From: Dehalococcoidia bacterium
Lineage (GTDB): Bacteria; Chloroflexota; Dehalococcoidia; UBA2979
Assembly (NCBI GenBank): GCA_029941115.1
Contig: JAPYRK010000001.1
Location: 101,322 to 165,321, forward strand
Length of the DNA stretch: 64,000 nucleotides
Direction of reading: 5' to 3'
The notes below the pieces were generated by a model. The model saw nothing but the letters and a program-made list of their open reading frames with translations. It searched no databases and had not been told where the DNA came from. Of this stretch, positions 41,464-50,463 are shown one piece after another (within the stretch, counting starts at the first letter, position 1; the number at the start of each line of letters is the position of its first letter). The translations under genes were made by a program, and so were the position numbers.

Positions 41464-42669
41464 TTACTTACTAATAATTTCAAAGGATTTACCGAGTAAT
41501 CTAATCGCGTCTACTAAAGACTCCTCATCAAGAGCTGAGAAAACAATTCTCACCCGCGAATCCTGTTCACCGTGATCTGTCAGATAGTAACCCTGACCGG
41601 GTGAAATGGCCACACCTTGCAGGGCTGCCGCTTCTCTAATTTCGTTAGCCGAAAGCCCCTCCCGCAGTGTCAGCCAATGAAAAAATCCACCCTCGGGATC
41701 AGAGAAGTTCACGAAGGATTTACAATACTTATCAAGCGCATGCGTTACGACATCTCGGCGCCCTCGATAAACCTTCTGGATTTTTTCCAGATGCTCCGGG
41801 TATTCGTCGGACGTGTAAAATTTGTGAATAGCCTGCTGAACCAAAGACGATGACGCATTATCAAATCTCATAAATTTAAGGGCTTTCGTGACAGCTGGGG
41901 GTGCCAATATATACCCACTTCGTAGGCCTGTCGCTATTGTTTTTGAAAAGGTTCCGCAATAGATCACACCTCGGCCTTGGGCTAGTTGAAACAAAGATAG
42001 CGGGGGTGCCCCCGATAAATCGATACCCGCATACGCACCGTCTTCTATCAACAAAATCTCATGTCGTCTTGCAATTTCGATCAGTGTTTTACGACGCTCC
42101 AGAGGCATTAATGTCGAAGAAGGATTGTCATAATTTGGAATCAAATAGGCTGCCTTTATTCTTAATTTAGAGGCGGCACCAGTTGTTAAAGAAGCTTCCA
42201 AGCCTGCTGCGCTGAATCCATATTCGTCCTGTTCTACTGAAATTAATTTTGCTCCGCGCGAAGTAAATGTTCTAATCGCACCGGGATACGTCGGTGCTCC
42301 AACAAGAATCACGTCACCTTCATCCACAAAGGTGGCCGCGATGTTATCAAGTCCGTGTGCTGAACCTGATACTAAGCTCACCCAAGAGGAGTCAATGTCC
42401 CTAAATGTCTCAGCGATCTTTTCTATAACTGCTTCCTTCAGAGGCTCAAATCCAAAATTTGGGGTGTCATACGTAAGCGCCTGCTTGGGGTTGAGCGAAA
42501 GCACTTCGTCAAATGCACGCCGTAACGGCTCAAGTGGGAGAGATCCGCTGTCCGGAACTCCCGCATTAAGGTCGTATTTCAAGTTTGAAATCGACGTTGG
42601 TGAACTCAGCTTATCCAATCTGGTGGAAAGGAGTACACGAAGCCAGTTATCGTCATCAGAAACGCTCAT
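41464..42669 (-). CDS. PLP-dependent aminotransferase, paralog of the neighbour
   Basis: YLIPNYDNPSSTLMPLERRKTLIEIA, IEDGAYAGIDL, YCGTFSKTIATGLRSGY. Confidence 0.9.
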   Translation of the reverse strand: MSVSDDDNWLRVLLSTRLDKLSSPTSISNLKYDLNAGVPDSGSLPLEPLRRAFDEVLSLNPKQALTYDTPNFGFEPLKEAVIEKIAETFRDIDSSWVSLVSGSAHGLDNIAATFVDEGDVILVGAPTYPGAIRTFTSRGAKLISVEQDEYGFSAAGLEASLTTGAASKLRIKAAYLIPNYDNPSSTLMPLERRKTLIEIARRHEILLIEDGAYAGIDLSGAPPLSLFQLAQGRGVIYCGTFSKTIATGLRSGYILAPPAVTKALKFMRFDNASSSLVQQAIHKFYTSDEYPEHLEKIQKVYRGRRDVVTHALDKYCKSFVNFSDPEGGFFHWLTLREGLSANEIREAAALQGVAISPGQGYYLTDHGEQDSRVRIVFSALDEESLVDAIRLLGKSFEIISK

Positions 42670-42697
42670 CAGTCCTCTCTTCTAGTGCCTTCCCTGA

Positions 42698-43465
42698 CTA
42701 TCCTTGGGGGAGCAGTTGCGCCCTGACTACTAAACGATCGCTATACTTCCGTGACTCAGCGTCAAAAGTACCACCACAGGTGTAAAGGGTGATGCTTTCG
42801 ATCGGAACATCAGCTGTCCATGCGTCTCTCCAATTTTCAACAGCTACATCAAAGGCTCGACGCCAAATTACCTCATATACGTAAACCCCTTCATCAGTAT
42901 GTATCTCAATTCTGTCACCTTGTGACAAAAATCGAAGGTTCTGAAAAACGCCAGGCCCCCGGTAGTGTGCGCCCGCATAAGGAACAGTCGCATTGTAATC
43001 TACGTGACCCGCCAAAATTGTGTTACCCCCGGACCCAGGCGTTCCGCCTAGTCGATTCCATTGTGTTAAGTCATACATAGCAACATCTGCAGGACCGTAC
43101 GGATTTGGCATATTCGACCCAATCGGAACAAAACGGTTACAAATAGTAGCGTTTACTCCCAAGCTCTTTATTTCCAATCGCGCATTTTTATCACAATCAG
43201 AATGGTAGCCATAACGACTAGTGAATTGCTCTAAATCCAAGCTCCCCTCTGAAGCCACTTCGGTGTTATCAGCTGCCAAGGTGGAAATTGTTTGAGTCAA
43301 GTTGCTTGACCCCACAGTCACTGCGGAATTTGAATTTGGCTGTACAAGGCTAGTATCAGTTTCTATTGTGCATGCCGACGAAAGAAGAATAGAAATAAGC
43401 AAAACCACAGCGAGCTCAACTAGCCTAATTAAATTCCCGTACTCCTTCGACGAACCAAATAACAC
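42698..43465 (-). CDS. Sortase-family lipoprotein (class E/F-like)
   Basis: Lipobox LLSSAC; GNTILAGHVDYN (His) and ITLYTCGGTFDAESRKYSDRLVVRA (Cys, Arg). Confidence 0.85.
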   Translation of the reverse strand: MLFGSSKEYGNLIRLVELAVVLLISILLSSACTIETDTSLVQPNSNSAVTVGSSNLTQTISTLAADNTEVASEGSLDLEQFTSRYGYHSDCDKNARLEIKSLGVNATICNRFVPIGSNMPNPYGPADVAMYDLTQWNRLGGTPGSGGNTILAGHVDYNATVPYAGAHYRGPGVFQNLRFLSQGDRIEIHTDEGVYVYEVIWRRAFDVAVENWRDAWTADVPIESITLYTCGGTFDAESRKYSDRLVVRAQLLPQG

Positions 43466-43610
43466 TGCCGTGGCCTTACTGCTCTCATTGCTAACTCTTC
43501 AATCAACTATGATACAGCAGCTAATTAGAGATCTTCATCTTTTGTTGATTTAGGTCTTAAGATTACCGGTGTAGTTTAAGCACTAAAGCGTTAAAAAAAT
43601 AGGAGCGCAT

Positions 43611-44882
43611 ATGGTATCAGGACCACTTGCCGGAATAAGGGTTCTCGAATTCACCCAAATTATAGCTGGCCCTCTTGGGTGCCAGTTCTTAGCGGACCTA
43701 GGAGCGGAAGTAATCAAAATCGAACCTCCTACCGGAGAACCCTGGAGGTTGGCAGCCCAATTTATTCCACTTGAATCAAAAACATTTATCGGACTTAACC
43801 GTGGGAAAAAATCCTTAGCAATCAATCTCGCAAACGAGAAATCCAGAGAAGCAATTCACCGGCTTGTTAACGAAATAGATGTAGTCGTTATAAATTATCG
43901 ACCAGACGTAGCAAAACGGTTAGGAATTGACTACGAGACACTTTCAAAGATTAGACCAGACATAATATATCTCGACAACACCGCTTGGGGGCGTGAGGGT
44001 CATCTTGCTGACCGACCTGGCTACGATATAGTGGTTCAGGCCTTCAGTGGAATGATGTCGTCAGTTGGAAAAGTTACAGATGCTGGTGCGCCACAAGTCG
44101 GCCCAGCGTATGCAGACACCACAACCGGCTATGCCATCTGCTCCGGTGTTCTCGCTGCCCTGTTTCACCGTGAGCGAACAGGGGAGGGCCAGAAAGTAGA
44201 AACCAGCTTGTTGATAAATGCGCTCACAACTCATATGAGTGCTTTTCACAGCGTTCCTGTCGCCGACCAAGTTCAAAGAGATTCATTTCTGCAAATGTTA
44301 AACGAATCTCGCGAAACCGGAACTCCGTACGCAAATGTTCTCCGAAAGCGCGACGATCTACTGAAAACGATGGCTCTGGGAAATGTATATTATCGAGTTT
44401 TTGAGTCAGCTGATGGAGCCATTGCGATTGGTGCACTTTCAGCAAGCTTGCGCGAAAAAATACGAACTGTTGTCGGTTTTGAACATAACCGAGATGAGCC
44501 AGGTTACGATCCGCTAAATCCTGCTCAGATTGCGATCGATGCATCAGTCGTCGCGCACGTAGAGGCTATTTTTTCTACCCATAACACTGATGAATGGGAG
44601 CGAATTCTTACGGCTGGTGGCGTGCCGTGCGCACCGGTAAAATTCGTCCAAGAGTTGCTCGAAGACGAGCACGTCATCTCCAATAACTACGTAATTGAAC
44701 TCGAACACGAGCTCGCCGGACCTATCAAAATGCAAGCACCTCCTTGGAAGATGTCAAAAACTCCCCCCGCCGCTCAGGGGGCTAGTCCCACTTTAGGACG
44801 ACATACCGATGAACTACTTGCTGAAGTGGGTTATTCAGAAAGCGACATAGCTGAGCTCAGGCAAAATGGAGCTATTCTATAA
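43611..44882 (+). CDS. Family III CoA transferase (CaiB/BaiF)
   Basis: LAGIRVLEFTQIIAGPLGCQFLADLGAEVIKIEPPTGEPWR, GYDIVVQAFSGMM. Confidence 0.93.
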   Translation: MVSGPLAGIRVLEFTQIIAGPLGCQFLADLGAEVIKIEPPTGEPWRLAAQFIPLESKTFIGLNRGKKSLAINLANEKSREAIHRLVNEIDVVVINYRPDVAKRLGIDYETLSKIRPDIIYLDNTAWGREGHLADRPGYDIVVQAFSGMMSSVGKVTDAGAPQVGPAYADTTTGYAICSGVLAALFHRERTGEGQKVETSLLINALTTHMSAFHSVPVADQVQRDSFLQMLNESRETGTPYANVLRKRDDLLKTMALGNVYYRVFESADGAIAIGALSASLREKIRTVVGFEHNRDEPGYDPLNPAQIAIDASVVAHVEAIFSTHNTDEWERILTAGGVPCAPVKFVQELLEDEHVISNNYVIELEHELAGPIKMQAPPWKMSKTPPAAQGASPTLGRHTDELLAEVGYSESDIAELRQNGAIL

Positions 44883-44911
44883 CCGTAATAATTTCAAATC
44901 AGGGGGTTATC

Positions 44912-45664
44912 ATTTCTAAATTTGTCACTATCGAGAAAAAAGACGGCGTAGGCCGCCTCCGGCTAAGCCGAGCCGATAAGCGCAACGCCATAAATGAGGA
45001 AATGGCCGCGGAAATCATTGAAGCAATGTCAGAGCTCGATGCAGATTCGGACGTCATCACTATAATTATCGAAGGGTCTGACGGTTCGTTTTGTGCTGGC
45101 GCCGATATGGCAGAAGCAAACGCGGCTTACGAACGAGGCGAAAGAAGATTCAATCCCGCCCAAGAGGCAGCCAACCGCGTAGGCGCCTCGGAAAAACCAA
45201 CTATTGCAAGCATTGACGGTCCTGCATACGGTGCTGGCGCCGCACTCGCATGCGCATGTGATATCAGAATATGTAGCGATAGAACTCGCTTCCGTTTTCC
45301 TGGCGCTGATTATGGCTTAGTCGTCGGAGCCGCTGCTCTGCCATCCATCGTTGGTGGACCAACAGCTAAAGAACTAATCTTTACTTCTCGAGTAATAGAT
45401 GCTGATGAGGCATTAAGTATTGGGCTTGTGAATAAGTGCGTCTCCCAAGCGGAGTTTACTGCAGCTGTGGATTCAACGGCCAGTCAAGTGGCTGCGGCCT
45501 CTCCGCTCGCTCTGAAGTGGTCAAAATCAACAATTAATGCGTCTCTAAATGGTGGAGATGCTACCGGTCTTGAAGTTCAGGCAGACCTGCTTCTGCGAGG
45601 TGGAACAGACCATCAGGAACGCTTTGGTCGGGCCACAGCAAGAATTACGGGGAATAGGGGATAA
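44912..45664 (+). CDS. Enoyl-CoA hydratase/isomerase (start revised to ATT, see findings)
   Basis: Upstream in-frame SKFVTIEKKDGVGRLRLSRADKRNAINEEM completes the crotonase N-terminus; IEGSDGSFCAGADMAEAN, IDGPAYGAGAALACACDIRI. Confidence 0.9.
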   Translation: MSKFVTIEKKDGVGRLRLSRADKRNAINEEMAAEIIEAMSELDADSDVITIIIEGSDGSFCAGADMAEANAAYERGERRFNPAQEAANRVGASEKPTIASIDGPAYGAGAALACACDIRICSDRTRFRFPGADYGLVVGAAALPSIVGGPTAKELIFTSRVIDADEALSIGLVNKCVSQAEFTAAVDSTASQVAAASPLALKWSKSTINASLNGGDATGLEVQADLLLRGGTDHQERFGRATARITGNRG

Positions 45665-45666
45665 TT

Positions 45667-46212
45667 ATGGCAAATCAAAACACAGGTGGCCCAGGTGCTG
45701 AAGAAGCCGAAAAGGTACGTGGCTATCTTTTAGCTCAGGGTAGAAAATACACATGGGACCAATTGTGGCCTCGCATTGTCGGTTCGCGGGCAGCATTAGT
45801 TGAGTCGCTGGCGGGAGTTTCCGATGAACAGGGTGATTGGGAACCAGGAGGTGGAACTGGAGAGGAAGCTTGGGGAATCACTCAAATTGTTCGACATGTA
45901 ATCTCTGCGGGTGATGGCACTCTTGCCTCTACTGAAGCCCTTGCGAACGGAAACGTCGCACCTGATCGGAACTCGCCAAACCTTGATAGCCTTAAACTTT
46001 CAGAATTAATGCCCTTACTGCTTGATTCATCTGAGCACTTGGCAACAATGCGCAAACGAGTGCCCGAAAATCCAAATATGGAATTAACGGCCCCTCATTC
46101 ATTTTTCGGGGAACTTACAAGTAAGGCCTGGTTCCTGTTTTTACGCGTTCACGATACCGACCATCTAAACCAAATAGCTACAATAAAAGAGAGTGCTGGC
46201 TACCCTCAATAG
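45667..46212 (+). CDS. DinB-superfamily protein
   Basis: GITQIVRHVISAGDGTLAS and RVHDTDHLNQIATI His motifs. Confidence 0.7.
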   Translation: MANQNTGGPGAEEAEKVRGYLLAQGRKYTWDQLWPRIVGSRAALVESLAGVSDEQGDWEPGGGTGEEAWGITQIVRHVISAGDGTLASTEALANGNVAPDRNSPNLDSLKLSELMPLLLDSSEHLATMRKRVPENPNMELTAPHSFFGELTSKAWFLFLRVHDTDHLNQIATIKESAGYPQ

Positions 46213-46225
46213 CTAGCAATTTTGA

Positions 46226-46762
46226 TTGGATCCGGACCATACAATGTCAGATTTATATAAAAGTGGGATGTCGTTCACGCCAGTCGAAGCTTCAGGCTTG
46301 GCGGAGACTGTGATCAATAAATGCACTGAGTTGGGTCTTACTATTGCCACCGCAGAATCAACCACGGGCGGATTAGTCGGCCACTTGCTGGTGTCAATCC
46401 CGGGCGCATCCAAGGTATTTATCGGCGGTATCACGGCCTATCATGGGCGCCCTAAAATAAATCTGCTCGACATTGATCGAGAAACTCTTCTTGACGCCGG
46501 TTCGGTGAGCCATGAAACAGCAATCAAAATGGCAGAGGGCTCCCTGAAGCGACTTGATGTGGACATCTCAGTATCGGAAAGTGGTATTGCCAGTGCCACC
46601 GGAAACCCTGAACGCCCTGGTGGTCTATATGCCCTGTCACTAGTTCGAAAATCAGGGACAGCCAGAAGCGAGTTGTTACTGTTCCCAGGAGACCGCACAG
46701 AGACAATGTATAGTGCGTGCGGCACTCTTTTTGAATGGATACTGGAAGAGCTAGGCAGCTAA
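46226..46762 (+). CDS. CinA C-terminal domain (nicotinamide-nucleotide amidase-like)
   Basis: GLTIATAESTTGGLVGHLLVSIPGASKVFIGGITAYHGRPKINLL, SESGIASATGNPERPGGLYAL. Confidence 0.87.
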   Translation: MDPDHTMSDLYKSGMSFTPVEASGLAETVINKCTELGLTIATAESTTGGLVGHLLVSIPGASKVFIGGITAYHGRPKINLLDIDRETLLDAGSVSHETAIKMAEGSLKRLDVDISVSESGIASATGNPERPGGLYALSLVRKSGTARSELLLFPGDRTETMYSACGTLFEWILEELGS

Positions 46763-48046
46763 TTACAAGATCACTCCCTTTTCTCGTAAGGATAATATTT
46801 CTTCCTCCGAAAAGCCTGCCAGTCTCGCGTATAGATCGTTATCCCTGCCGAGTCGCGGCGATGCAGCAGTTTCAAGTGGGGTTCCAGACATCTTGATAAT
46901 CGGACCTACCTGAGTCTGAGGACCAGTTAGCTCGTGATCGAGCTCCACGAGCATATCGTTCGCGATGACCTGTGGATCGGTCAGCATGTCCTCCGGAAAA
47001 TTAACCGGGCCACCCGGCACTCCTTCAACGTCGAAAATTTCTACCCAATTCGCGGTCGTCTTTGACCTTACATAGTCCTCTATCTTCGCCACTTCGCTTT
47101 GCGCTCGCTCCATCCATGCAGCATCAGCTGTCCCAAGCTCTGGGTCAGCAAGTCCTAAGAAGTCAGTGTTAAGAGCTGAGCGGACCTTGGCATACAAGCT
47201 TGCGGACAAGGCTCCTACGACTACCGCGCCGTCTTTCGTTTGGTACGGCCTATAATAAATGTTGGCCACTCCTCCTAGAATTTTTGCTATCGTCCCCCCA
47301 CGCGCGTCAAGCGTCTCTTGGTAGCTTGCATTCCTAGCCCGCAACTCCTTCACAAGCTCACGATTAACATATACACCGGATTGTTCGTCTGCTAACGGTA
47401 AATCAAAAATCGAGGCCCCCTGAAAGGCCATAGCAGTTTGCAGCAAAGTTGCCTCGATCATCTGTCCTTCCCCTGTCCTTTCTCTATGGAAGAGAGCAGC
47501 GGTTACGCCCCAAGCCAACGCTAGTCCCGTCCCATAATCAGCGACAGCGGTTGAACTCATGAGCTTAGGCTCACCTCCATCACCTACCTTGCCCTCGCCA
47601 GCCATCATCCCAGACATCGCCTGCACCACGATGTCATATCCGGGCCGGTGGCCCGAAGGCCCTCGTCTACCAAGTGCGGTGTTGTCTGCGTAAATCAGGT
47701 CCTTCTTAATCGCCGAGAGGGTCGGATAGTCTATCCGTAACTTTTCAGCTACATCCGGACGATAGTTGACCAAAACAACATCGCATGTTGGGACCAATCT
47801 GTGAATAAATTCCTGCGCCTCGGTTTCCTGCAGTGCGATGGCGAGAGATTGCTTCGCCTTATTTAGACTCTGAAAATATTTCGCCTCCCCTGGATAAAAT
47901 TGGGAAAATTGTCTCCATGGTTCTCCATCTGGCGGCTCAACCTTAATCACCTCGGCACCCATCTCAGCCAAATTCTGACAAGCATATGGGCCGGCTATAA
48001 TTTGAGAAAATTCCAACACCCGTATTCCTTCTAATGCACCCGCCAC
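46763..48046 (-). CDS. Family III CoA transferase (CaiB/BaiF), second paralog
   Basis: LEGIRVLEFSQIIAGPYACQNLAEMGAEVIKVEPPDGEPWR. Confidence 0.93.
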   Translation of the reverse strand: MAGALEGIRVLEFSQIIAGPYACQNLAEMGAEVIKVEPPDGEPWRQFSQFYPGEAKYFQSLNKAKQSLAIALQETEAQEFIHRLVPTCDVVLVNYRPDVAEKLRIDYPTLSAIKKDLIYADNTALGRRGPSGHRPGYDIVVQAMSGMMAGEGKVGDGGEPKLMSSTAVADYGTGLALAWGVTAALFHRERTGEGQMIEATLLQTAMAFQGASIFDLPLADEQSGVYVNRELVKELRARNASYQETLDARGGTIAKILGGVANIYYRPYQTKDGAVVVGALSASLYAKVRSALNTDFLGLADPELGTADAAWMERAQSEVAKIEDYVRSKTTANWVEIFDVEGVPGGPVNFPEDMLTDPQVIANDMLVELDHELTGPQTQVGPIIKMSGTPLETAASPRLGRDNDLYARLAGFSEEEILSLREKGVIL

Positions 48047-48138
48047 AGCTACCCCCCTATTTTTGCGTCATTCTGTCGCTTAATCCTAGACCCCTTTTCA
48101 ACTATTTTGCAAAGGCTTGATATCCTAGCTAGTGAATC

Positions 48139-49506
48139 GTGGTCATCGTGAGGAAAATAATGTCTGGAAAAATTCTATCCGATTACGAAAAATTGCACCC
48201 CAACTCGCGAGCTTTAGCCAACCGGGCAGCTAAGTTATTTCCATCTGGGGTCACGCATGATGCGAGGTCTTTTTTTCCATTCCCTATCTATGTGGAAAAG
48301 GCAGTCGGGGGTAAAAAGTCGGACGTAGACGGCAATACGTATGTTGATTTTATTGGCGGGCATGGATCGCTGCTATTAGGACACAGGCATCCCGAGGTTA
48401 TGGATGCCGCTGCGAAGGCTTCGCAGCGAGGAACTCACTTTGGCTCGTCGCATAATTTAGAAATAGATTGGGCTGAGCTGGTTTTACAACTCGTCCCTTG
48501 CGCTGAGAAAGTTCGCTTCACTTCGTCCGGAACTGAGGCAACGATGATGGCGCTTCGATTAGCCAGGGCTTACACGAACCGAGACAAAATTATAAAATTC
48601 AAGGATCATTTCCATGGCTGGCACGACATTGTCGTTGGCCAGCAAAAAGATGATCAGGCTTTACCTTCCTCGATCGGCGTTCCAAGTAACTTCTATGAAT
48701 CGCTTATTGTTCTGGAACCAAATGACGAAGATACTCTCGTTGAAGCATTAGGGCGAAATGATATAGCCGCTGTGATTATCGAACCTACAGGCGCTCACTG
48801 GGGATCGAATCCGATCCACAAAAAATTTCTCGAAGCTATACGAACACATACAACCCGAACCGCTACATTATTTATTATGGACGAAGTAATTACAGGTTTT
48901 CGAACCGCTCCGGGTGGCATTCAAGAGAAGTACAAGATAACTCCGGATTTATCTACGCACGCAAAAATATTGGCTGGTGGGTTCCCTGGTGGCTGTGTGA
49001 CTGGCAAAAGCCAGATTATGGATATCCTAGAGCTCCGCGAGTCAGACGAGGTCTGGAATAGAGAAGAGCGAATTGCACATCAGGGCACCTATAACGCGAA
49101 CCCAGTATCTGCTGCGGCCGGTTCGAAGACACTTGATCTGATAGCGGGTGGCGAACACAACCACCTAGCTGATGCTACAACCGCTGACCTCGTATTTCAG
49201 TTGAATAAACTGTTTCAAGCCAAAGAATTGGATGCATCTGCTTGGCACATGTCAAGTATGTGGCACCTTAACCTCGGAGAAAATTCACCCCCTCCAGCGG
49301 ATGTAGAAAATACTCCTAACTATCGACCTTCTGGAATAAATAAAGCCCTGCTTCAGCCATTGAGATGGGCCTTATATAATCACGGTGTGGACTTAATGGC
49401 TGACGGTGGCATGGTCTCCTCGGCTCACGGAACAGAAGAGATAACACTTACCATTGAGGCATTCGACCTAGCGATAAATGACTTGAGAAATGACGGGTAT
49501 CTTTAA
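48139..49506 (+). CDS. Class III aminotransferase (glutamate-1-semialdehyde aminomutase-like)
   Basis: LFPSGVTHDARSFFPFPIYVEKAVG, RFTSSGTEATMMALRLARAYT, MDEVITGFR, AKILAGGFPGGCV. Confidence 0.9.
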   Translation: MVIVRKIMSGKILSDYEKLHPNSRALANRAAKLFPSGVTHDARSFFPFPIYVEKAVGGKKSDVDGNTYVDFIGGHGSLLLGHRHPEVMDAAAKASQRGTHFGSSHNLEIDWAELVLQLVPCAEKVRFTSSGTEATMMALRLARAYTNRDKIIKFKDHFHGWHDIVVGQQKDDQALPSSIGVPSNFYESLIVLEPNDEDTLVEALGRNDIAAVIIEPTGAHWGSNPIHKKFLEAIRTHTTRTATLFIMDEVITGFRTAPGGIQEKYKITPDLSTHAKILAGGFPGGCVTGKSQIMDILELRESDEVWNREERIAHQGTYNANPVSAAAGSKTLDLIAGGEHNHLADATTADLVFQLNKLFQAKELDASAWHMSSMWHLNLGENSPPPADVENTPNYRPSGINKALLQPLRWALYNHGVDLMADGGMVSSAHGTEEITLTIEAFDLAINDLRNDGYL

Positions 49507-49541
49507 TCGTCAATGCGTAAATTAGTATTGACGATTAAAGA
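49500..49541 (+). repeat. Perfect 15-bp inverted repeat with 12-nt loop
   Basis: TCTTTAATCGTCAAT gcgtaaattagt ATTGACGATTAAAGA. Confidence 0.95.
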
Positions 49542-49857
49542 GATTAATAATGCCCTCAAACATGAGCTCGAACACTGGGAGCTTGTTGAAAATAAGCTCA
49601 GAACTTCGTTTAAGCTAGTAAACTTCCACGAATCTTTGGTTTTGATTCAGAAAATTGGATCTATTTCTGAAAAACTTGATCATCACGCGGAGATCTGGAA
49701 TCTCTACGATCAAGTAACCCTCTCAGTATGGTCACATGACGTAAACGGAATTACTGAACGTGACATTGAGTTTGCGAAACGGGCAACGAGTGCCTACAAA
49801 GCTATAGTCGGTCGGGATCAGGCATATCAATCCCAAACAGAGACCAGCCCGGCCTAG
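49513..49857 (+). CDS. Pterin-4a-carbinolamine dehydratase-like protein
   Basis: EKLDHHAEIWNLYDQVTLSVWSHDVNGITERDIEFAKRA fits the PCD active-site pattern. Confidence 0.75.
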   Translation: MRKLVLTIKEINNALKHELEHWELVENKLRTSFKLVNFHESLVLIQKIGSISEKLDHHAEIWNLYDQVTLSVWSHDVNGITERDIEFAKRATSAYKAIVGRDQAYQSQTETSPA

Positions 49858-50434
49858 TCGCCATAGATCCTCCCTGCTGAAGTCGGAGGCCTTGACTGTC
49901 ATTTGAATTAAGAGTTAGTTCAATAGCCCAACGCGACAATCCTTGAACTCCTTCCATTTGTCCCATTTCTTCCAAAGAAAAAAAGCCCGCATTCGCTATC
50001 TCGTCACCATCCCAAATGGGCTCACCTGAAACATAATCTAAAGCAAAAACAATATATACATTCGCGGAAGGACCTCCAGCTGTCCCACCTAATGAGTGCC
50101 TAAATGCTACAGCTCGATTTACCTCTGCTTCTACTCCAGCTTCCTCCATCACCTCACGAGCTACGCCCTCTGTAATCACCTCGTCCTGCTCTACATACCC
50201 ACCCGGCAGCTGCCAGGTACCTGAAAATGGTTCCCATCCTCGCTGCACCAAAAGAGCCTTATTATCTCGCAGTACCACACCCGCACATCCGATGGAAGAT
50301 TCGCCAAAAAAAATAAATTTACAGTCGGGTGTGGGACAGGCTGGCCGCTCTCTGCCGCCATCCATTTTCCAAACCAGAGAATTTGCGCATCGTGGACAGT
50401 ATTTTATATTCTCTGGAAGTGGATTTACCATCAC
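49802..50434 (-). CDS. NUDIX hydrolase with N-terminal zinc ribbon
   Basis: CPRCANSLVW...CPTPDCKF; Nudix box GGYVEQDEVITEGVAREVMEEAGVEAE. Confidence 0.92.
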   Translation of the reverse strand: MMVNPLPENIKYCPRCANSLVWKMDGGRERPACPTPDCKFIFFGESSIGCAGVVLRDNKALLVQRGWEPFSGTWQLPGGYVEQDEVITEGVAREVMEEAGVEAEVNRAVAFRHSLGGTAGGPSANVYIVFALDYVSGEPIWDGDEIANAGFFSLEEMGQMEGVQGLSRWAIELTLNSNDSQGLRLQQGGSMATRPGWSLFGIDMPDPDRL

Positions 50435-50463
50435 TAAGTCCTCCTTGACTTTTTGACTATTGA

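Noticed and set aside
42698-43465. Sortase as a fifth ATH-start gene
   Set aside because: A GTG exists at 43465 and SD evidence is ambiguous, so it does not support the pattern.
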